Notes: a model not told the origin generated them from the letters alone. DNA of 64,000 bases from Balneolaceae bacterium (GCA_017640605.1 JAEPQH010000003.1:233336-297335), one strand, 5' to 3'; positions 33,337-42,138 are shown, counted from the stretch's first letter. Program-made: numbers and translations.

Positions 33337-34137
33337 TTAATTCTCTTTGTTCTTCATTTCTTTCACAATGTGTTGCTTCACTTCTTCTTTGGAAGTATCA
33401 AGGTGGCGCTCCGGAGTCAAGCCATCGTACAAACCTTCGACATTTCGTTTTACTTCAAACGCATTCTTTTCATCAATTTGAATACGAAATACAGCATGTT
33501 TGGAACCGTCTTCATGTACTTCAACGTCAACTTTCTCGGTTACCGATGAGTTTTCGTGAAGGAATGCATTAATCTTTGCTGCTATTTGAGCCTGAGTCAG
33601 TTTAGGGTCAATTTTAACATCGAAGGTTTTATGCATAGCACTTTCAAAGAAAGTACGCTCAACGGTTTCTTCGATCGGAAGTATATCGATCTCTGTAAAA
33701 GTGAGTGCGGCTTTCAGTGCGTTTGCTTTATCTTCGGCTGCGGTGATATTGGCTTCCGGCAATAGCACAACTACTTCCGTTAACTGTTGGGTATTCGTGG
33801 TTTCCCCACCCGGTAAAATTTCTTCGTGTAATACCGGAATCATCTGTATTTCCTGTAGATTTATGGCAGAAAGCGCTGCTACTTTTCCTTTACCGGTTTC
33901 GGGTTGTTCGGTAATTAATCCTCGAATCATATATCCGATTTCTTCTTCCTGCTCAACAGGAACCGTGCAAGCAACCAATACCAAGGCTGCGATTAAAAAT
34001 GAAGCTGCAATTTTATAGAATTGTCTCATGTCGTTAGGTTTTTGGGATTGCTGATCCAGCCATGGTCCTAACTTTTTCAACGATTCGGAGTGATCGTGCT
34101 TTTTATAAGTATTGAATGCATTTGATTCGTTCATCAC
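33337..34137 (-). CDS. Probable membrane-anchored anti-sigma factor
   Basis: 266 residues. A charged cytoplasmic N-terminus of ~38 residues (with LKKLGPWLDQQSQKPND) precedes one transmembrane segment (YKIAASFLIAALVLVACTVP), then a ~205-residue periplasmic part ending in a charged helical tail (HLDTSKEEVKQHIVKEM). The start is 1 nt after the sigma-factor stop, so translation is coupled. The architecture (short inside, single TM, long outside) and gene order are those of ECF anti-sigma factors, though no zinc-binding ZAS motif is seen. The role is inferred from context. LVAC looks like a lipobox but sits too far from the start for a normal signal. Confidence 0.65.
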   Translation of the reverse strand: MMNESNAFNTYKKHDHSESLKKLGPWLDQQSQKPNDMRQFYKIAASFLIAALVLVACTVPVEQEEEIGYMIRGLITEQPETGKGKVAALSAINLQEIQMIPVLHEEILPGGETTNTQQLTEVVVLLPEANITAAEDKANALKAALTFTEIDILPIEETVERTFFESAMHKTFDVKIDPKLTQAQIAAKINAFLHENSSVTEKVDVEVHEDGSKHAVFRIQIDEKNAFEVKRNVEGLYDGLTPERHLDTSKEEVKQHIVKEMKNKEN

Positions 34138-34138
34138 A

Positions 34139-34777
34139 CTACCCCATCGATTTGAATTGGTTTATAAGTTTAGAAGTTTCATGGTACAGATCGCTTGTTT
34201 CTAGTTTTGTTGATGCCGGAATTGCCGAGCCGGAGCCCGATTCTTCCATCTGTTCCATGATTTCCCGCAACTTGGTGCGTGTTCGGCTTAATCGACTTTT
34301 CACCGTCGATTCACTTCGCTCTTCTTGAATGGCTGTGATTTCCCTTATCGAAAAACCGCCAAGCTCAAACAACAAAAGTGCTGCTCGTTCATTGCTTTCC
34401 AGTATTGATAGTGCCGCCATCAACTGCTGATTGTCTTGAAAAAAGTGATCTTCATAGATTTGAAAGTCCATTTCTTTCACTTCTGATTGGCGCACAAACC
34501 GTTTCCAAAAAGGTCGACGAACGGCGTTGTAGAACGTCCGCGTGATAATCTGAAAAAACCAACTTTTGAATTTCTCCAAATCGTTAAGGCTATCGATGTT
34601 TTCATACGCTTTCAGTAACGATTGCTGCATGATTTCTTCCGCCTCAGCCATCTGTTGTCCGGCACATAACGCTCTGCAATAGTTTACAGCATCGTTATAA
34701 ATCGGCTTTAATAAGTGGGTGAATTCAGTATTCGTCAACACACTTTGTTTTAGGATTTCATGGTTTTGCGCGCGCAT
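34139..34777 (-). CDS. ECF-type RNA polymerase sigma factor
   Basis: 212 residues with sigma-70 region 2 (NYCRALCAGQQMAEAEEIMQQSLLKAYENIDSLNDLEKFKSWFFQIITRTFYNAVRR) and region 4 (ALSILESNERAALLLFELGGFSIREITAIQEERSESTVKSRLSRTRTKLRE, an HTH). Region 3 is short, as in ECF factors. It is followed in the same transcript by the membrane-anchored anti-sigma-like gene, so it probably answers an envelope signal. An autoregulated promoter would be expected upstream of 34777. Confidence 0.92.
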   Translation of the reverse strand: MRAQNHEILKQSVLTNTEFTHLLKPIYNDAVNYCRALCAGQQMAEAEEIMQQSLLKAYENIDSLNDLEKFKSWFFQIITRTFYNAVRRPFWKRFVRQSEVKEMDFQIYEDHFFQDNQQLMAALSILESNERAALLLFELGGFSIREITAIQEERSESTVKSRLSRTRTKLREIMEQMEESGSGSAIPASTKLETSDLYHETSKLINQFKSMG

Positions 34778-34821
34778 TCAGCCATAAGACACGGCTCACG
34801 CTTAAAAAGTCGCAGAAAAAA

Positions 34822-34851
34822 TTTTGCCACTAAATCACAAAACCACTAATT
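34822..34851. repeat. Dispersed TTTTGCCAC...-type intergenic repeat
   Basis: TTTTGCCACTAAATCACAAA (34822-34841) and the following bases match the reverse complement of 37103-37132 at roughly 23 of 30 positions. Relatives of this word (CTTAGTG ... GTGGCAAAA) are common between genes in Bacteroidota genomes. No function is known to me. Confidence 0.5.
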
Positions 34852-34898
34852 GTAATATTGTGTGGAAACTAATCACCCAAATCACCTTCCAATCAAAT

Positions 34899-35684
34899 TT
34901 ATCGAACTCTCTTCCTGCTCAAACCTTCGTTTGTATTCATCTCATCAAATGCATCCGGAAATTCAATATAGTTTTTGGGGCGGTTTTCAGATTGCTCTTG
35001 AGTAGCTGATTTACCCGAAACCAAGCTTTTCATCTTGATGAAGGCATTTTTTACTGATCTCGATTTTTTGCGCAGATAGTTTTTGAAACCTCTCAAGATC
35101 ACCAAATAACTGATGAATACAGCTGCCAAACCTAGAGGAATACCAATTAAGCCCCAATTCAGCATTCCCAGAAAAATCACCCAAAACCCAACATTCACCA
35201 TAATGGGGATGGTCCACGACATAGCAAGTTTTGCAAACGACCCATTGTAGATTACTTTAGTTTGTTCTTCACCCGGAATCATCGACAGTTTTTGTGTGGT
35301 GTTGTTGGTCTCGCAAATCCACTCATACAACTTCCCCATTTTATTTGAAGCTCCACCTTTTCCGGTAATCTGCTCCATCAACGTAATAACTTCGGGCCAG
35401 TCTTCTTCTTTTATCTCTCCCTGTATGATATGATCGATGTTCAATTTTGTAGGCATAAGCAGTGAATCGAAAAAACCCGTGCTTTCCTCTTCTTGATCGA
35501 TATCAATGGTTTCGGCAACATTTGCGATGATATCCGGCTCTAGCCCAACTTCTTCGGCCAGGTGTTGAATTTCTTCCAGCGATAATCCAACGGTTACTTT
35601 TTCGCGCTCAGATGCCTGTATTTCCCCCGCACGCTTTAAAATCTTACTTATTTCCTTTTCGGTGTATAATCGATCGTTACTCAT
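34899..35684 (-). CDS. Membrane protein with conserved YTEKEI helical N-terminus
   Basis: 261 residues. The N-terminal ~55 residues (LYTEKEISKILKRAGEIQ, then GLSLEEIQHLAEEVGLEPDII) form a helical pattern that recurs in many Bacteroidota and Rhodothermota proteins ahead of membrane domains. A middle soluble part (YEWICETNNTTQKLSMI) is followed by two hydrophobic helices (IPIMVNVGFWVIFLGMLNWG and IPLGLAAVFISYLVIL) and a basic tail. The family function is unknown. It is 120 nt upstream of the sigma-factor gene on the same strand, so a shared regulon is possible but unproven. Confidence 0.65.
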   Translation of the reverse strand: MSNDRLYTEKEISKILKRAGEIQASEREKVTVGLSLEEIQHLAEEVGLEPDIIANVAETIDIDQEEESTGFFDSLLMPTKLNIDHIIQGEIKEEDWPEVITLMEQITGKGGASNKMGKLYEWICETNNTTQKLSMIPGEEQTKVIYNGSFAKLAMSWTIPIMVNVGFWVIFLGMLNWGLIGIPLGLAAVFISYLVILRGFKNYLRKKSRSVKNAFIKMKSLVSGKSATQEQSENRPKNYIEFPDAFDEMNTNEGLSRKRVR

Positions 35685-35865
35685 TTTGCAGATTCGAATT
35701 GAATGTACTTGATTGCCCTATTTTTTAATTAACGGGATAGTACTACGTGAATCAATAAAAATGTTTAACCTTGGCTGATAGTTTTGTTGGCTATAAAAAC
35801 TATTAAAAAAGTAGTATTTAGTTAGACCTCAGTTTTTATCTTATTGTTTTAATATAGCTTTATAG

Positions 35866-37095
35866 ATGACTTTTAGAATCGCTTTTGGATGGAGAATATT
35901 TATTTATGTTATATGTTTAATAACCTTGTCTTTGGGAATATGGATGATTTCTTACTTGATCATCAACATTAATAGTTCTGATTTCTTATCAACACCCAAT
36001 TTTATTTTAATTCCTATAAGCATTTGTCTGGTCTCATTTTCGATTTATGTATTTATCAGAGCGCAAAATGAAAAGGTTGTAATTCTGCATGACCGCTATG
36101 TTGTTCATTATGCATTTACTATAAAGAATTTATTATTCGATGAAATAAAGGGTTTTACTGTCGATCAAAATTACATCAAGCTATATCCTAGAACCGACAC
36201 AAAAAAACCTATAAATGTAAGTTCATCTTTAGATGATAAATTCACCTTCATTGCAAATTTATCAAGTAGATATGACGACTTAGATCAGATTAATAGAATA
36301 GCAGAGATTAAAGATCTAAAGTCAAATATTGAATATGGTAAAAATGAAACTGATAGAGAGGAAAGACTTCAAAAATTTAAATTTGTTATCAATGTTTTAA
36401 ACTTTTTCCTGATCGTGTTTTCACTGTTGCTATTAGCATATCCCCGACCTTGGGACCTACTAATTTTGTTAAATTTACTTCTGCCAATACTTGCAGTTTT
36501 TCTAGTGTTTAAGTCGAAAGGTTTAGTCAAGTTAAATAGCGAACAGAATTCGCTATATCCACATGTTTCATATGTTTTTATGTTTCCATCAATGATAGTT
36601 GGATTGAGGTTAGTCATAGATATAAAGTTTTTAACAATGGGAAACTTCTGGATTATTTCTATAATCCTAACAACTATTTTGTTCATTATTATCAACGCTG
36701 TAACTAATGAAATCAAATTTAAAAGTAATGTTGAAAGATTTGCATCTTTAGCTTTTCTATTCTTTACATTTGCTTACTCAGCCTGCTGGATAACCTTCGC
36801 AAATGTAATAGGTAGTTTGGAAGAACCTGTTATTTATGAAGTATCAGTAATAGACAAAGAAGAATCAGAGAGTTCATACATTCTTGAATTAAAAGGCGGT
36901 TGGCACCCTAATGCCAATGAAGGTATTGATGCTAATGTTAGCCGCAATTTTTATAGAATGGTAAAAAAAGGCGATATAGTTTTTGTAGAAGTACATAAGG
37001 GTGCTTTTAATATTCCATGGTTTCAAATATTGGAACCGGAATTCAAACCAAAATTTGATCCTGATTTGAAGTTTAGCTTACCTAATCCTGAATAA
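35866..37095 (+). CDS. Hypothetical multi-pass membrane protein
   Basis: 409 residues with two N-terminal transmembrane helices (FIYVICLITLSLGIWMISYLI, FILIPISICLVSFSIYVFI), a soluble segment of ~100 residues resembling a PH-like beta domain (VVILHDRYVVHYAFTIKNLLFDEIKGF), about five further helices, and a C-terminal soluble region. The PH-like piece is suggested only by strand pattern. Base composition is clearly more AT-rich than in the flanking amylase gene. No family assigned; it may be recently acquired. Confidence 0.65.
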   Translation: MTFRIAFGWRIFIYVICLITLSLGIWMISYLIININSSDFLSTPNFILIPISICLVSFSIYVFIRAQNEKVVILHDRYVVHYAFTIKNLLFDEIKGFTVDQNYIKLYPRTDTKKPINVSSSLDDKFTFIANLSSRYDDLDQINRIAEIKDLKSNIEYGKNETDREERLQKFKFVINVLNFFLIVFSLLLLAYPRPWDLLILLNLLLPILAVFLVFKSKGLVKLNSEQNSLYPHVSYVFMFPSMIVGLRLVIDIKFLTMGNFWIISIILTTILFIIINAVTNEIKFKSNVERFASLAFLFFTFAYSACWITFANVIGSLEEPVIYEVSVIDKEESESSYILELKGGWHPNANEGIDANVSRNFYRMVKKGDIVFVEVHKGAFNIPWFQILEPEFKPKFDPDLKFSLPNPE

Positions 37096-37102
37096 CTTAC
37101 AC

Positions 37103-37132
37103 TCCTTAGTGTTTTTGTGCTTCCGTGTCAAA
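37103..37132. repeat. Dispersed CCTTAGTG...GTCAAAA-type intergenic repeat
   Basis: CCTTAGTGTTTTTGTGCTTC (37103-37122) continuing CGTGTCAAAA is the plus-strand relative of the repeat at 34822-34851. It sits directly upstream of the amylase gene. Confidence 0.5.
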
Positions 37133-37216
37133 AATTCATGTAAGCACTTACATAAGAAAATGTACCCTCTGTTTGGTAATTTCCTGCCATTAATGTTTCG
37201 ACCTAACCACACACTC

Positions 37217-39070
37217 ATGAAAAAAGTATTTCTCTCCTTTGCCGCTAGTCTGTTTCTATTTACAACCGCCTTTGCACAAGTTGAAAGAATGGAGCCCCCA
37301 TTTTGGTGGACTAACATGCCCGTGCAAGAACTTCAGATTCAATTATATGGGGAGAATCTTGGAGAATATCGCGCTTCAATTGATTATCCCGGGGTAGAAA
37401 TCACAAAACAAATTGCGGTCGATTCAAAAAATTACTTGTTCCTCTATCTCGAGGTTTCTGAGATGGCTGAAGCAGGAACCATCAATATAGAACTGAGAAA
37501 AGATCGTAGAAATCGAATGAACGTCGATTTTGAGCTCAAAGAACGCTCTTCTACCGAAGGCAAACATATGGGTTTTGACGCTTCCGATCTCATTTATTTA
37601 ATGATGCCCGATCGTTTTGCGAATGGAAACCCGGACAACGACTCCATCGAAGGAATGCTTGAAACGGCAGATGTTACCAATCCCGAGCGCCGACAAGGGG
37701 GCGATTTAGAAGGTGTGATGAATCACCTCGATTACATCAAAGAACAGGGAATGACCGCCATTTGGTTGATGCCGATTTTCGAAAATGACATGACGCCCGA
37801 ATATGGTGGATATCACGGTTACGCTGCTACCGATATGTATCAGGTGGATCGCCGACTTGGAACCAATGAAGAATATAAAGCGCTGGTTGAGGCCTCCCAT
37901 CAAAACGGAATGAAAGTTATCATGGATATGATCCACAATCACATTGGCGATCAGCATTGGTGGATGAAAGATTTACCTACTAAAGATTGGGTGCACAGTT
38001 GGGAGAAATATGGTCAGACCAGTTACCGAGGTCCGGTTGTTTCAGATCCTTACTCCAGCGAGTACGACATGAATAAACTCGAAAAAGGCTGGTTTGTGAA
38101 GGAAATGCCTGATTTGAATCAGAATCAGCCTTTATTGGCCGATTACTTGATTCAAAACACCATTTGGTGGATCGAATATTCCGGCATCGATGGCATCAGA
38201 ATGGATACCTATGTTTTCCCGGATAAAGATTATATGGCGCGCTGGGCGAAAGAAATTTTAACCGCTTACCCAAACTTTAATATAGTTGGCGAAGCATGGT
38301 TGAACTTCCCTGCCCCGGAAGCTTTTTGGCAGTACGATGAACCCGGCATAGACGATGGTTACCAATCAAACTTGCCGAGCGTTACTGATTTCCCATTAAC
38401 CATGACGATTGATCGTGCACTGAACGATAACTTCGGCTGGGATAGTGGATTATCGGCAATCTGGAATTTATTGGGTAAAGATTTCTTGTATGCCGATGCG
38501 ATGAAGAACGTGATCTTTCTGGATAATCACGACATGGATCGTATTTTTGAGCGCCTGGGCAAAGACGAGCGCAAGTTTAAAATGGCGTACAACTTTTTGA
38601 TGACCACTCGTGGAATTCCCCAGATTTACTATGGTAACGAGTTGATGATGGCGCATGAATATCGTGGTGGAGATGATGAGCATCGCCGCCCAAATATGCC
38701 CGGTGGCTGGCCCGGTGATGAGCGTTCTGTATTCACCGAAGAAGGTCGTACCGATAAAGAAAACGAGATCTTCGAATACACCAAAACCATCAATCACTGG
38801 CGAAAAGATGCCGTTGCCGTGCATGAAGGCAAGCTGGTTCACTTTGTGCCTCAGAATGGAGTGTATGTGTACTTCCGCTTACACGACGATCAGAATGTGA
38901 TGGTGATCATGAATCAAAACGAAGAAGAAATGACCATTCCTCGTGAAGTTTTTGCCGAGATTTTGGATCACTTTACTACTGCCACCGATATTTTTGATGG
39001 AAGTAAGGTAGATATAACTACAGATTTCATGGCTCCTGCAATGACTACCGCTGTTTGGGAGTTGGATTAG
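37217..39070 (+). CDS. Exported GH13 alpha-amylase family glycoside hydrolase
   Basis: 617 residues from the ATG at 37217, where a signal peptide starts (MKKVFLSFAASLFLFTTAFA); the upstream in-frame ATG regions look non-coding. The N-terminal beta domain (RMEPPFWWTNMPVQELQIQLYG) is the cyclomaltodextrinase-type N-domain. The barrel shows DLIYLMMPDRFANGNP, VIMDMIHNH, nucleophile Asp in GIDGIRMDTYVF, acid Glu in IVGEAWLNF and Asp in VIFLDNHDMDR. It degrades alpha-1,4-glucans, probably maltodextrins, in the periplasm. No SusCD-like importer is adjacent. Confidence 0.93.
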   Translation: MKKVFLSFAASLFLFTTAFAQVERMEPPFWWTNMPVQELQIQLYGENLGEYRASIDYPGVEITKQIAVDSKNYLFLYLEVSEMAEAGTINIELRKDRRNRMNVDFELKERSSTEGKHMGFDASDLIYLMMPDRFANGNPDNDSIEGMLETADVTNPERRQGGDLEGVMNHLDYIKEQGMTAIWLMPIFENDMTPEYGGYHGYAATDMYQVDRRLGTNEEYKALVEASHQNGMKVIMDMIHNHIGDQHWWMKDLPTKDWVHSWEKYGQTSYRGPVVSDPYSSEYDMNKLEKGWFVKEMPDLNQNQPLLADYLIQNTIWWIEYSGIDGIRMDTYVFPDKDYMARWAKEILTAYPNFNIVGEAWLNFPAPEAFWQYDEPGIDDGYQSNLPSVTDFPLTMTIDRALNDNFGWDSGLSAIWNLLGKDFLYADAMKNVIFLDNHDMDRIFERLGKDERKFKMAYNFLMTTRGIPQIYYGNELMMAHEYRGGDDEHRRPNMPGGWPGDERSVFTEEGRTDKENEIFEYTKTINHWRKDAVAVHEGKLVHFVPQNGVYVYFRLHDDQNVMVIMNQNEEEMTIPREVFAEILDHFTTATDIFDGSKVDITTDFMAPAMTTAVWELD

Positions 39071-39104
39071 GAAAGTCCGAGTTGTAGAAACTGCAACGTA
39101 GCTT

Positions 39105-40274
39105 TTAAAACGTCTCCCTCAACAACTTCGAATTCCAAGCCATTAACGACGTCAGCAGAATAATTCCTGCGATGGTGTAAAAGCCGCCATCTAGTTGAAA
39201 ATTTTGTACAATAACACCCATTATTGGTTGTGATATTAACTCACCAACTCCGCCTAAAATCATAACGGTGGCTAGAGCGTTTGGACTGATTTTACCCGTA
39301 ATACTGAATATAAACGGAAAGGTGAGTGCAACTCCTAATCCCATCGCAAAAATGCCAACACTCGATACCCATAATTGCTCGGCCAAAATTGCGAGTATAA
39401 TTCCACCTGCGGCAAATAATGTTCCAAATGTGATCAGATTTCGGGAGCCAAATCGAGCTCTTAATCGATCGCCGGTAAAGCGCATCATTAACAAGGCAAC
39501 GGCATACGTAGTGTAGCCAATGGCAGCCAAACCTTCTCCGGTTTTGAGATAATCTGAATAAAACAAAGCCACCCAATTCATGATGGATGCCTCGGTACAG
39601 GCAGCCATAAAAATAATCGCCCCGAGCCATAACACAGGCCGCTCAGGCCATTCAAGTCCCGGTTTACGAATCGTCGATTCTGCATCTTTGGGGATAAAAC
39701 GAAAAGCCGTGATCACAACCAAAATCATCAAGGCCGTAATAACCAACATATGGATCTGTGCTGAAATCAACAGTCCGGCAGCGAAAGTACCAAGAACAGC
39801 TCCGGTTAAGTTACCCACACCAAACCATGAGTGAATTGTGGACATCCGTGGCTGGCCGGATCGTTTTTCATAGCTCGCACCCAACGCGTTAATGGCGAGG
39901 TTAAATCCACCACCTGAAGCTCCCATGATTATCATTGAAACAGCGAGCATAATCCAGTTTGGAGAGAAGGCAATCGGCAGTAAAGAAAGAGCTACAATCC
40001 ACCCAAATATGATACCGGTTTTACGCGCTCCCATTACTTGAATTAACCAAGCAGTAAGTGGCATCATAACCACAGAACCGATCCCCCTCGCCAATAACGC
40101 ATAACCGAGTGTAGCAGGAATTAATAGCGCTGAATCGCGGATAGCCGGAATGCGACTTGCCCAGGTAGAAAAGTTAAATCCCAATACAAAGAACACCGCA
40201 CAAATGGCGATAAATTCATATCGAAGAGCGAGTTTTTGATCCTGTTGCGCTTGCGTAATTGTTGAAGAGGTCAT
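39105..40274 (-). CDS. MFS transporter
   Basis: 389 residues from the ATG at 40274; a longer form would add 17 unlikely residues. About 12 hydrophobic helices. Helix 1 region NFSTWASRIPAIRDS matches the YbjJ/YfkF-like MFS subgroup. GARKTGIIFGWIVALSLLP carries the cytoplasmic loop 2-3 basic motif, and a second half-repeat begins near the central hydrophilic KDAESTIRKPG loop. Substrate cannot be predicted. Its stop converges on the amylase gene; divergent from the small membrane protein at 40343. Confidence 0.88.
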   Translation of the reverse strand: MTSSTITQAQQDQKLALRYEFIAICAVFFVLGFNFSTWASRIPAIRDSALLIPATLGYALLARGIGSVVMMPLTAWLIQVMGARKTGIIFGWIVALSLLPIAFSPNWIMLAVSMIIMGASGGGFNLAINALGASYEKRSGQPRMSTIHSWFGVGNLTGAVLGTFAAGLLISAQIHMLVITALMILVVITAFRFIPKDAESTIRKPGLEWPERPVLWLGAIIFMAACTEASIMNWVALFYSDYLKTGEGLAAIGYTTYAVALLMMRFTGDRLRARFGSRNLITFGTLFAAGGIILAILAEQLWVSSVGIFAMGLGVALTFPFIFSITGKISPNALATVMILGGVGELISQPIMGVIVQNFQLDGGFYTIAGIILLTSLMAWNSKLLRETF

Positions 40275-40342
40275 TCCAAATAAATCCCGTAGAAACTCCT
40301 CAAAAATACAGTTATTTTGAACCAACTTAATTCAATTTTCTT

Positions 40343-40783
40343 ATGGAATATCAATTTCTGGTTTTACTGCACGTTTTCTTGGCTATCGTAATTATCGGCG
40401 GGGTTTGGATGGCATCTTTCATCGTAATCCCATTCGCAAAGAAAACCGACAATCCATCTTTTGCTTTTAATTATATCAAAGCCTTCGATCGTGGTTCGCA
40501 TCTTGTGCTCACCCTTCAGTTTTTGATTGGATTTCGCTTAGCGATGATTTACTTGCCAATGAGCGAGTGGTTCACGTTTAGCACCCACATTTCTCTTTCG
40601 GTAGTAGTTAAGCTTGTGCTTTGGGTGGCTTTATTTGCTTGGATGATCATCGGCAAAAAGAAAGGAATGAGTACCCCGGAAACCGGAACGTTAAAAAGCG
40701 CCGGCACTTATTTTGGAATTCTAAGCGCCCTTGCGTTCGGACTAATGCTGTTTGGATTGAATTTCAGATTGGGATTGATTTAG
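40343..40783 (+). CDS. Small four-helix membrane protein, CopD/DUF-like
   Basis: 146 residues, four transmembrane helices: FLVLLHVFLAIVIIGGVWMASFIVI, HLVLTLQFLIGFRLAMIYL, LSVVVKLVLWVALFAWMII and YFGILSALAFGLMLFGLNF. A His in the first helix (LLHVF) and an H in GSHLVL give the pattern of CopD-like or hemoprotein-like four-helix membrane proteins. Whether it binds copper or heme cannot be judged. No partner is adjacent. Confidence 0.7.
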   Translation: MEYQFLVLLHVFLAIVIIGGVWMASFIVIPFAKKTDNPSFAFNYIKAFDRGSHLVLTLQFLIGFRLAMIYLPMSEWFTFSTHISLSVVVKLVLWVALFAWMIIGKKKGMSTPETGTLKSAGTYFGILSALAFGLMLFGLNFRLGLI

Positions 40784-40837
40784 AAATGTCCTCGTTTCAA
40801 AGCTCCTGCTTCAAGCAGTAATAATCTTGCCATTGAA

Positions 40838-41086
40838 ATGAATGATTATACAACTAAAAGAGAAGCTCTAGGGGATTTAATCGAAATTTTCTTTGATTCA
40901 GAAGGAATAGATCTAATTTTTGGCTTACTTATTATATGCTTTTGTTTGTTAGTGATTTCTGTATTTCAGGTAATTTTAAGACTGAGGGATGATGAAAAAA
41001 AGAACTCAAAAGTTTCAGTTTTAGAATATGAAATAATTTTTGGCTCAGTAGTTGTTCTTTTAGTTTATTTATGGAGATTTTTTTAA
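40838..41086 (+). CDS. Small hypothetical protein with two membrane helices
   Basis: 82 residues. An acidic N-terminus (KREALGDLIEIFFDSEGIDL) leads into LIFGLLIICFCLLVISVFQVIL, then a charged loop (RLRDDEKKNSKVS) and a second helix IIFGSVVVLLVYLWRFF at the C-terminus. AT-rich. No family recognised; 54 nt after the preceding membrane protein and possibly co-transcribed. Real-gene status is likely but not certain. Confidence 0.5.
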   Translation: MNDYTTKREALGDLIEIFFDSEGIDLIFGLLIICFCLLVISVFQVILRLRDDEKKNSKVSVLEYEIIFGSVVVLLVYLWRFF

Positions 41087-41103
41087 TCGTGCCCCCCCAA
41101 GAT

Positions 41104-41126
41104 GTTTTAAGTCTGCGACTTAAAAC
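41104..41126. repeat. Perfect hairpin 1 (GTTTTAAGTC-tgc-GACTTAAAAC)
   Basis: Perfect 10-bp stem with a 3-base loop. A near-identical structure follows at 41153-41175, and both share the TTTTAAGT/ACTTAAAA core. Confidence 0.9.
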
Positions 41127-41152
41127 CTACAGTTGAGCAAGTCCCCAAGGAT

Positions 41153-41175
41153 CTTTTAAGTTTCTAACTTAAAAG
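41153..41175. repeat. Perfect hairpin 2 (CTTTTAAGTT-tct-AACTTAAAAG)
   Basis: Perfect 10-bp stem with a 3-base loop, 49 bp downstream of hairpin 1 (start to start). The rest of the gap between 41087 and 41331 contains no convincing gene. Confidence 0.9.
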
Positions 41176-41331
41176 CCCTAAAATCGGTAGTCTCCAGACT
41201 TCCATCACTGGCACTAAATTAGTATTTCATCAATTTCCCTCTAGTAGAATAGCCGATGGAGCAACGAAAACATTGGGTAAGAAGTTGAATCCCTATTTAA
41301 TGATGTCCTCCAAATTTGAACCTAGATTCTG

Positions 41332-41610
41332 TTAATCTACGAGTTCTACTTTAAGTTTTTTACCAAAAGCCTGTGCATATTTTTCAAGGGTAGAAAGTCG
41401 GATGTCTTCGGCATGGTTCTCTATTCTTGAAACTGCAGTTTTTTTGGTGTTAAGTTGTTCTGCTACTTCGTCTTGAGTAAGCCCCGCTTCTTCTCTTGCT
41501 TGTTTCAGAAGCACACCAATTTTAAAACTACGGTATCCTTCTTCATACCCTTCAGCAAACTCTGGATCACTTTTCTTTCTCTCACTAATATATGCTTGAA
41601 GATCGCTCAT
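41332..41610 (-). CDS. higA: XRE-family antitoxin (HigA-like)
   Basis: 92 residues. The helix-turn-helix is [40 protein letters not shown], a standard XRE domain. The N-terminal ~25 residues ([26 protein letters not shown]) are the extended toxin-neutralising region typical of antitoxins paired with RelE/HigB-like toxins. The start overlaps the toxin stop by 4 nt, the toxin-first order of higBA. It should bind the palindromic operator upstream of the toxin gene and repress both. Confidence 0.92.
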   Translation of the reverse strand: MSDLQAYISERKKSDPEFAEGYEEGYRSFKIGVLLKQAREEAGLTQDEVAEQLNTKKTAVSRIENHAEDIRLSTLEKYAQAFGKKLKVELVD

Positions 41611-41963
41611 AATTTTTCTCCTTTACGAAATAAATAATCAGCCTTACGCTGTTCGGCTAAATCGATTTCTTTTTTTGGTGTTTTCTGTGATTTTTTTGAA
41701 AAGCCATTTGTAAGTACAACAAACTCTTCATTATCTATAAAACCTAGTAGGCGAAAACTATTAGAACCAACACGTGCCCGAATCTCCCAAAGATCATCAG
41801 TATTTTTAAGTTTTTTGAAATATTGAATTGGCACTTGGTTTAGACTTTCTACCAATTCAAGCACCCAAATAACTTTTTGTGCGTGCTTAGAACTTAATGA
41901 ATCCAAAAAATCCTTTACAGGTATTTTTCCGGTTTTAGTTTTGTAGAACTTGATTTCTTTCAC
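41607..41963 (-). CDS. higB: RelE/HigB-type toxin (Gp49-like)
   Basis: 118 residues of the Gp49/HigB-like RelE superfamily: [31 protein letters not shown], then [26 protein letters not shown] and [25 protein letters not shown]. The LWEIR and [11 protein letters not shown] blocks are the recognisable motifs, including the basic cluster used against mRNA on the ribosome. It is the first gene of the toxin-first TA operon and starts 5 nt after a strong operator palindrome. Confidence 0.92.
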   Translation of the reverse strand: MKEIKFYKTKTGKIPVKDFLDSLSSKHAQKVIWVLELVESLNQVPIQYFKKLKNTDDLWEIRARVGSNSFRLLGFIDNEEFVVLTNGFSKKSQKTPKKEIDLAEQRKADYLFRKGEKL

Positions 41964-41967
41964 AACT

Positions 41968-41993
41968 AAATGTTAACAAATATGTTAACATTT
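41968..41993 (-). promoter_or_regulatory. Operator palindrome of the HigBA operon
   Basis: AAATGTTAAC and GTTAACATTT are perfect inverted arms separated by 6 bases. Within them TGTTAACA occurs twice (41971-41978 and 41983-41990), each copy itself a perfect palindrome 12 bp apart. The site ends immediately upstream of the toxin start codon and is the natural binding site for the XRE antitoxin dimers. Confidence 0.85.
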
Positions 41994-42138
41994 TCAAGTC
42001 TTAATTATTATCAGAAAAGAAACATAACGACATGGAGGTTAAGCGGCATACTAGCCGTGCCTGAAGAGCTACATCCAAGAAAGACGAAAACCACTACATT
42101 CTTGACTCTGCAAAGAGTATCTCTTGTTCAGTGTAATG

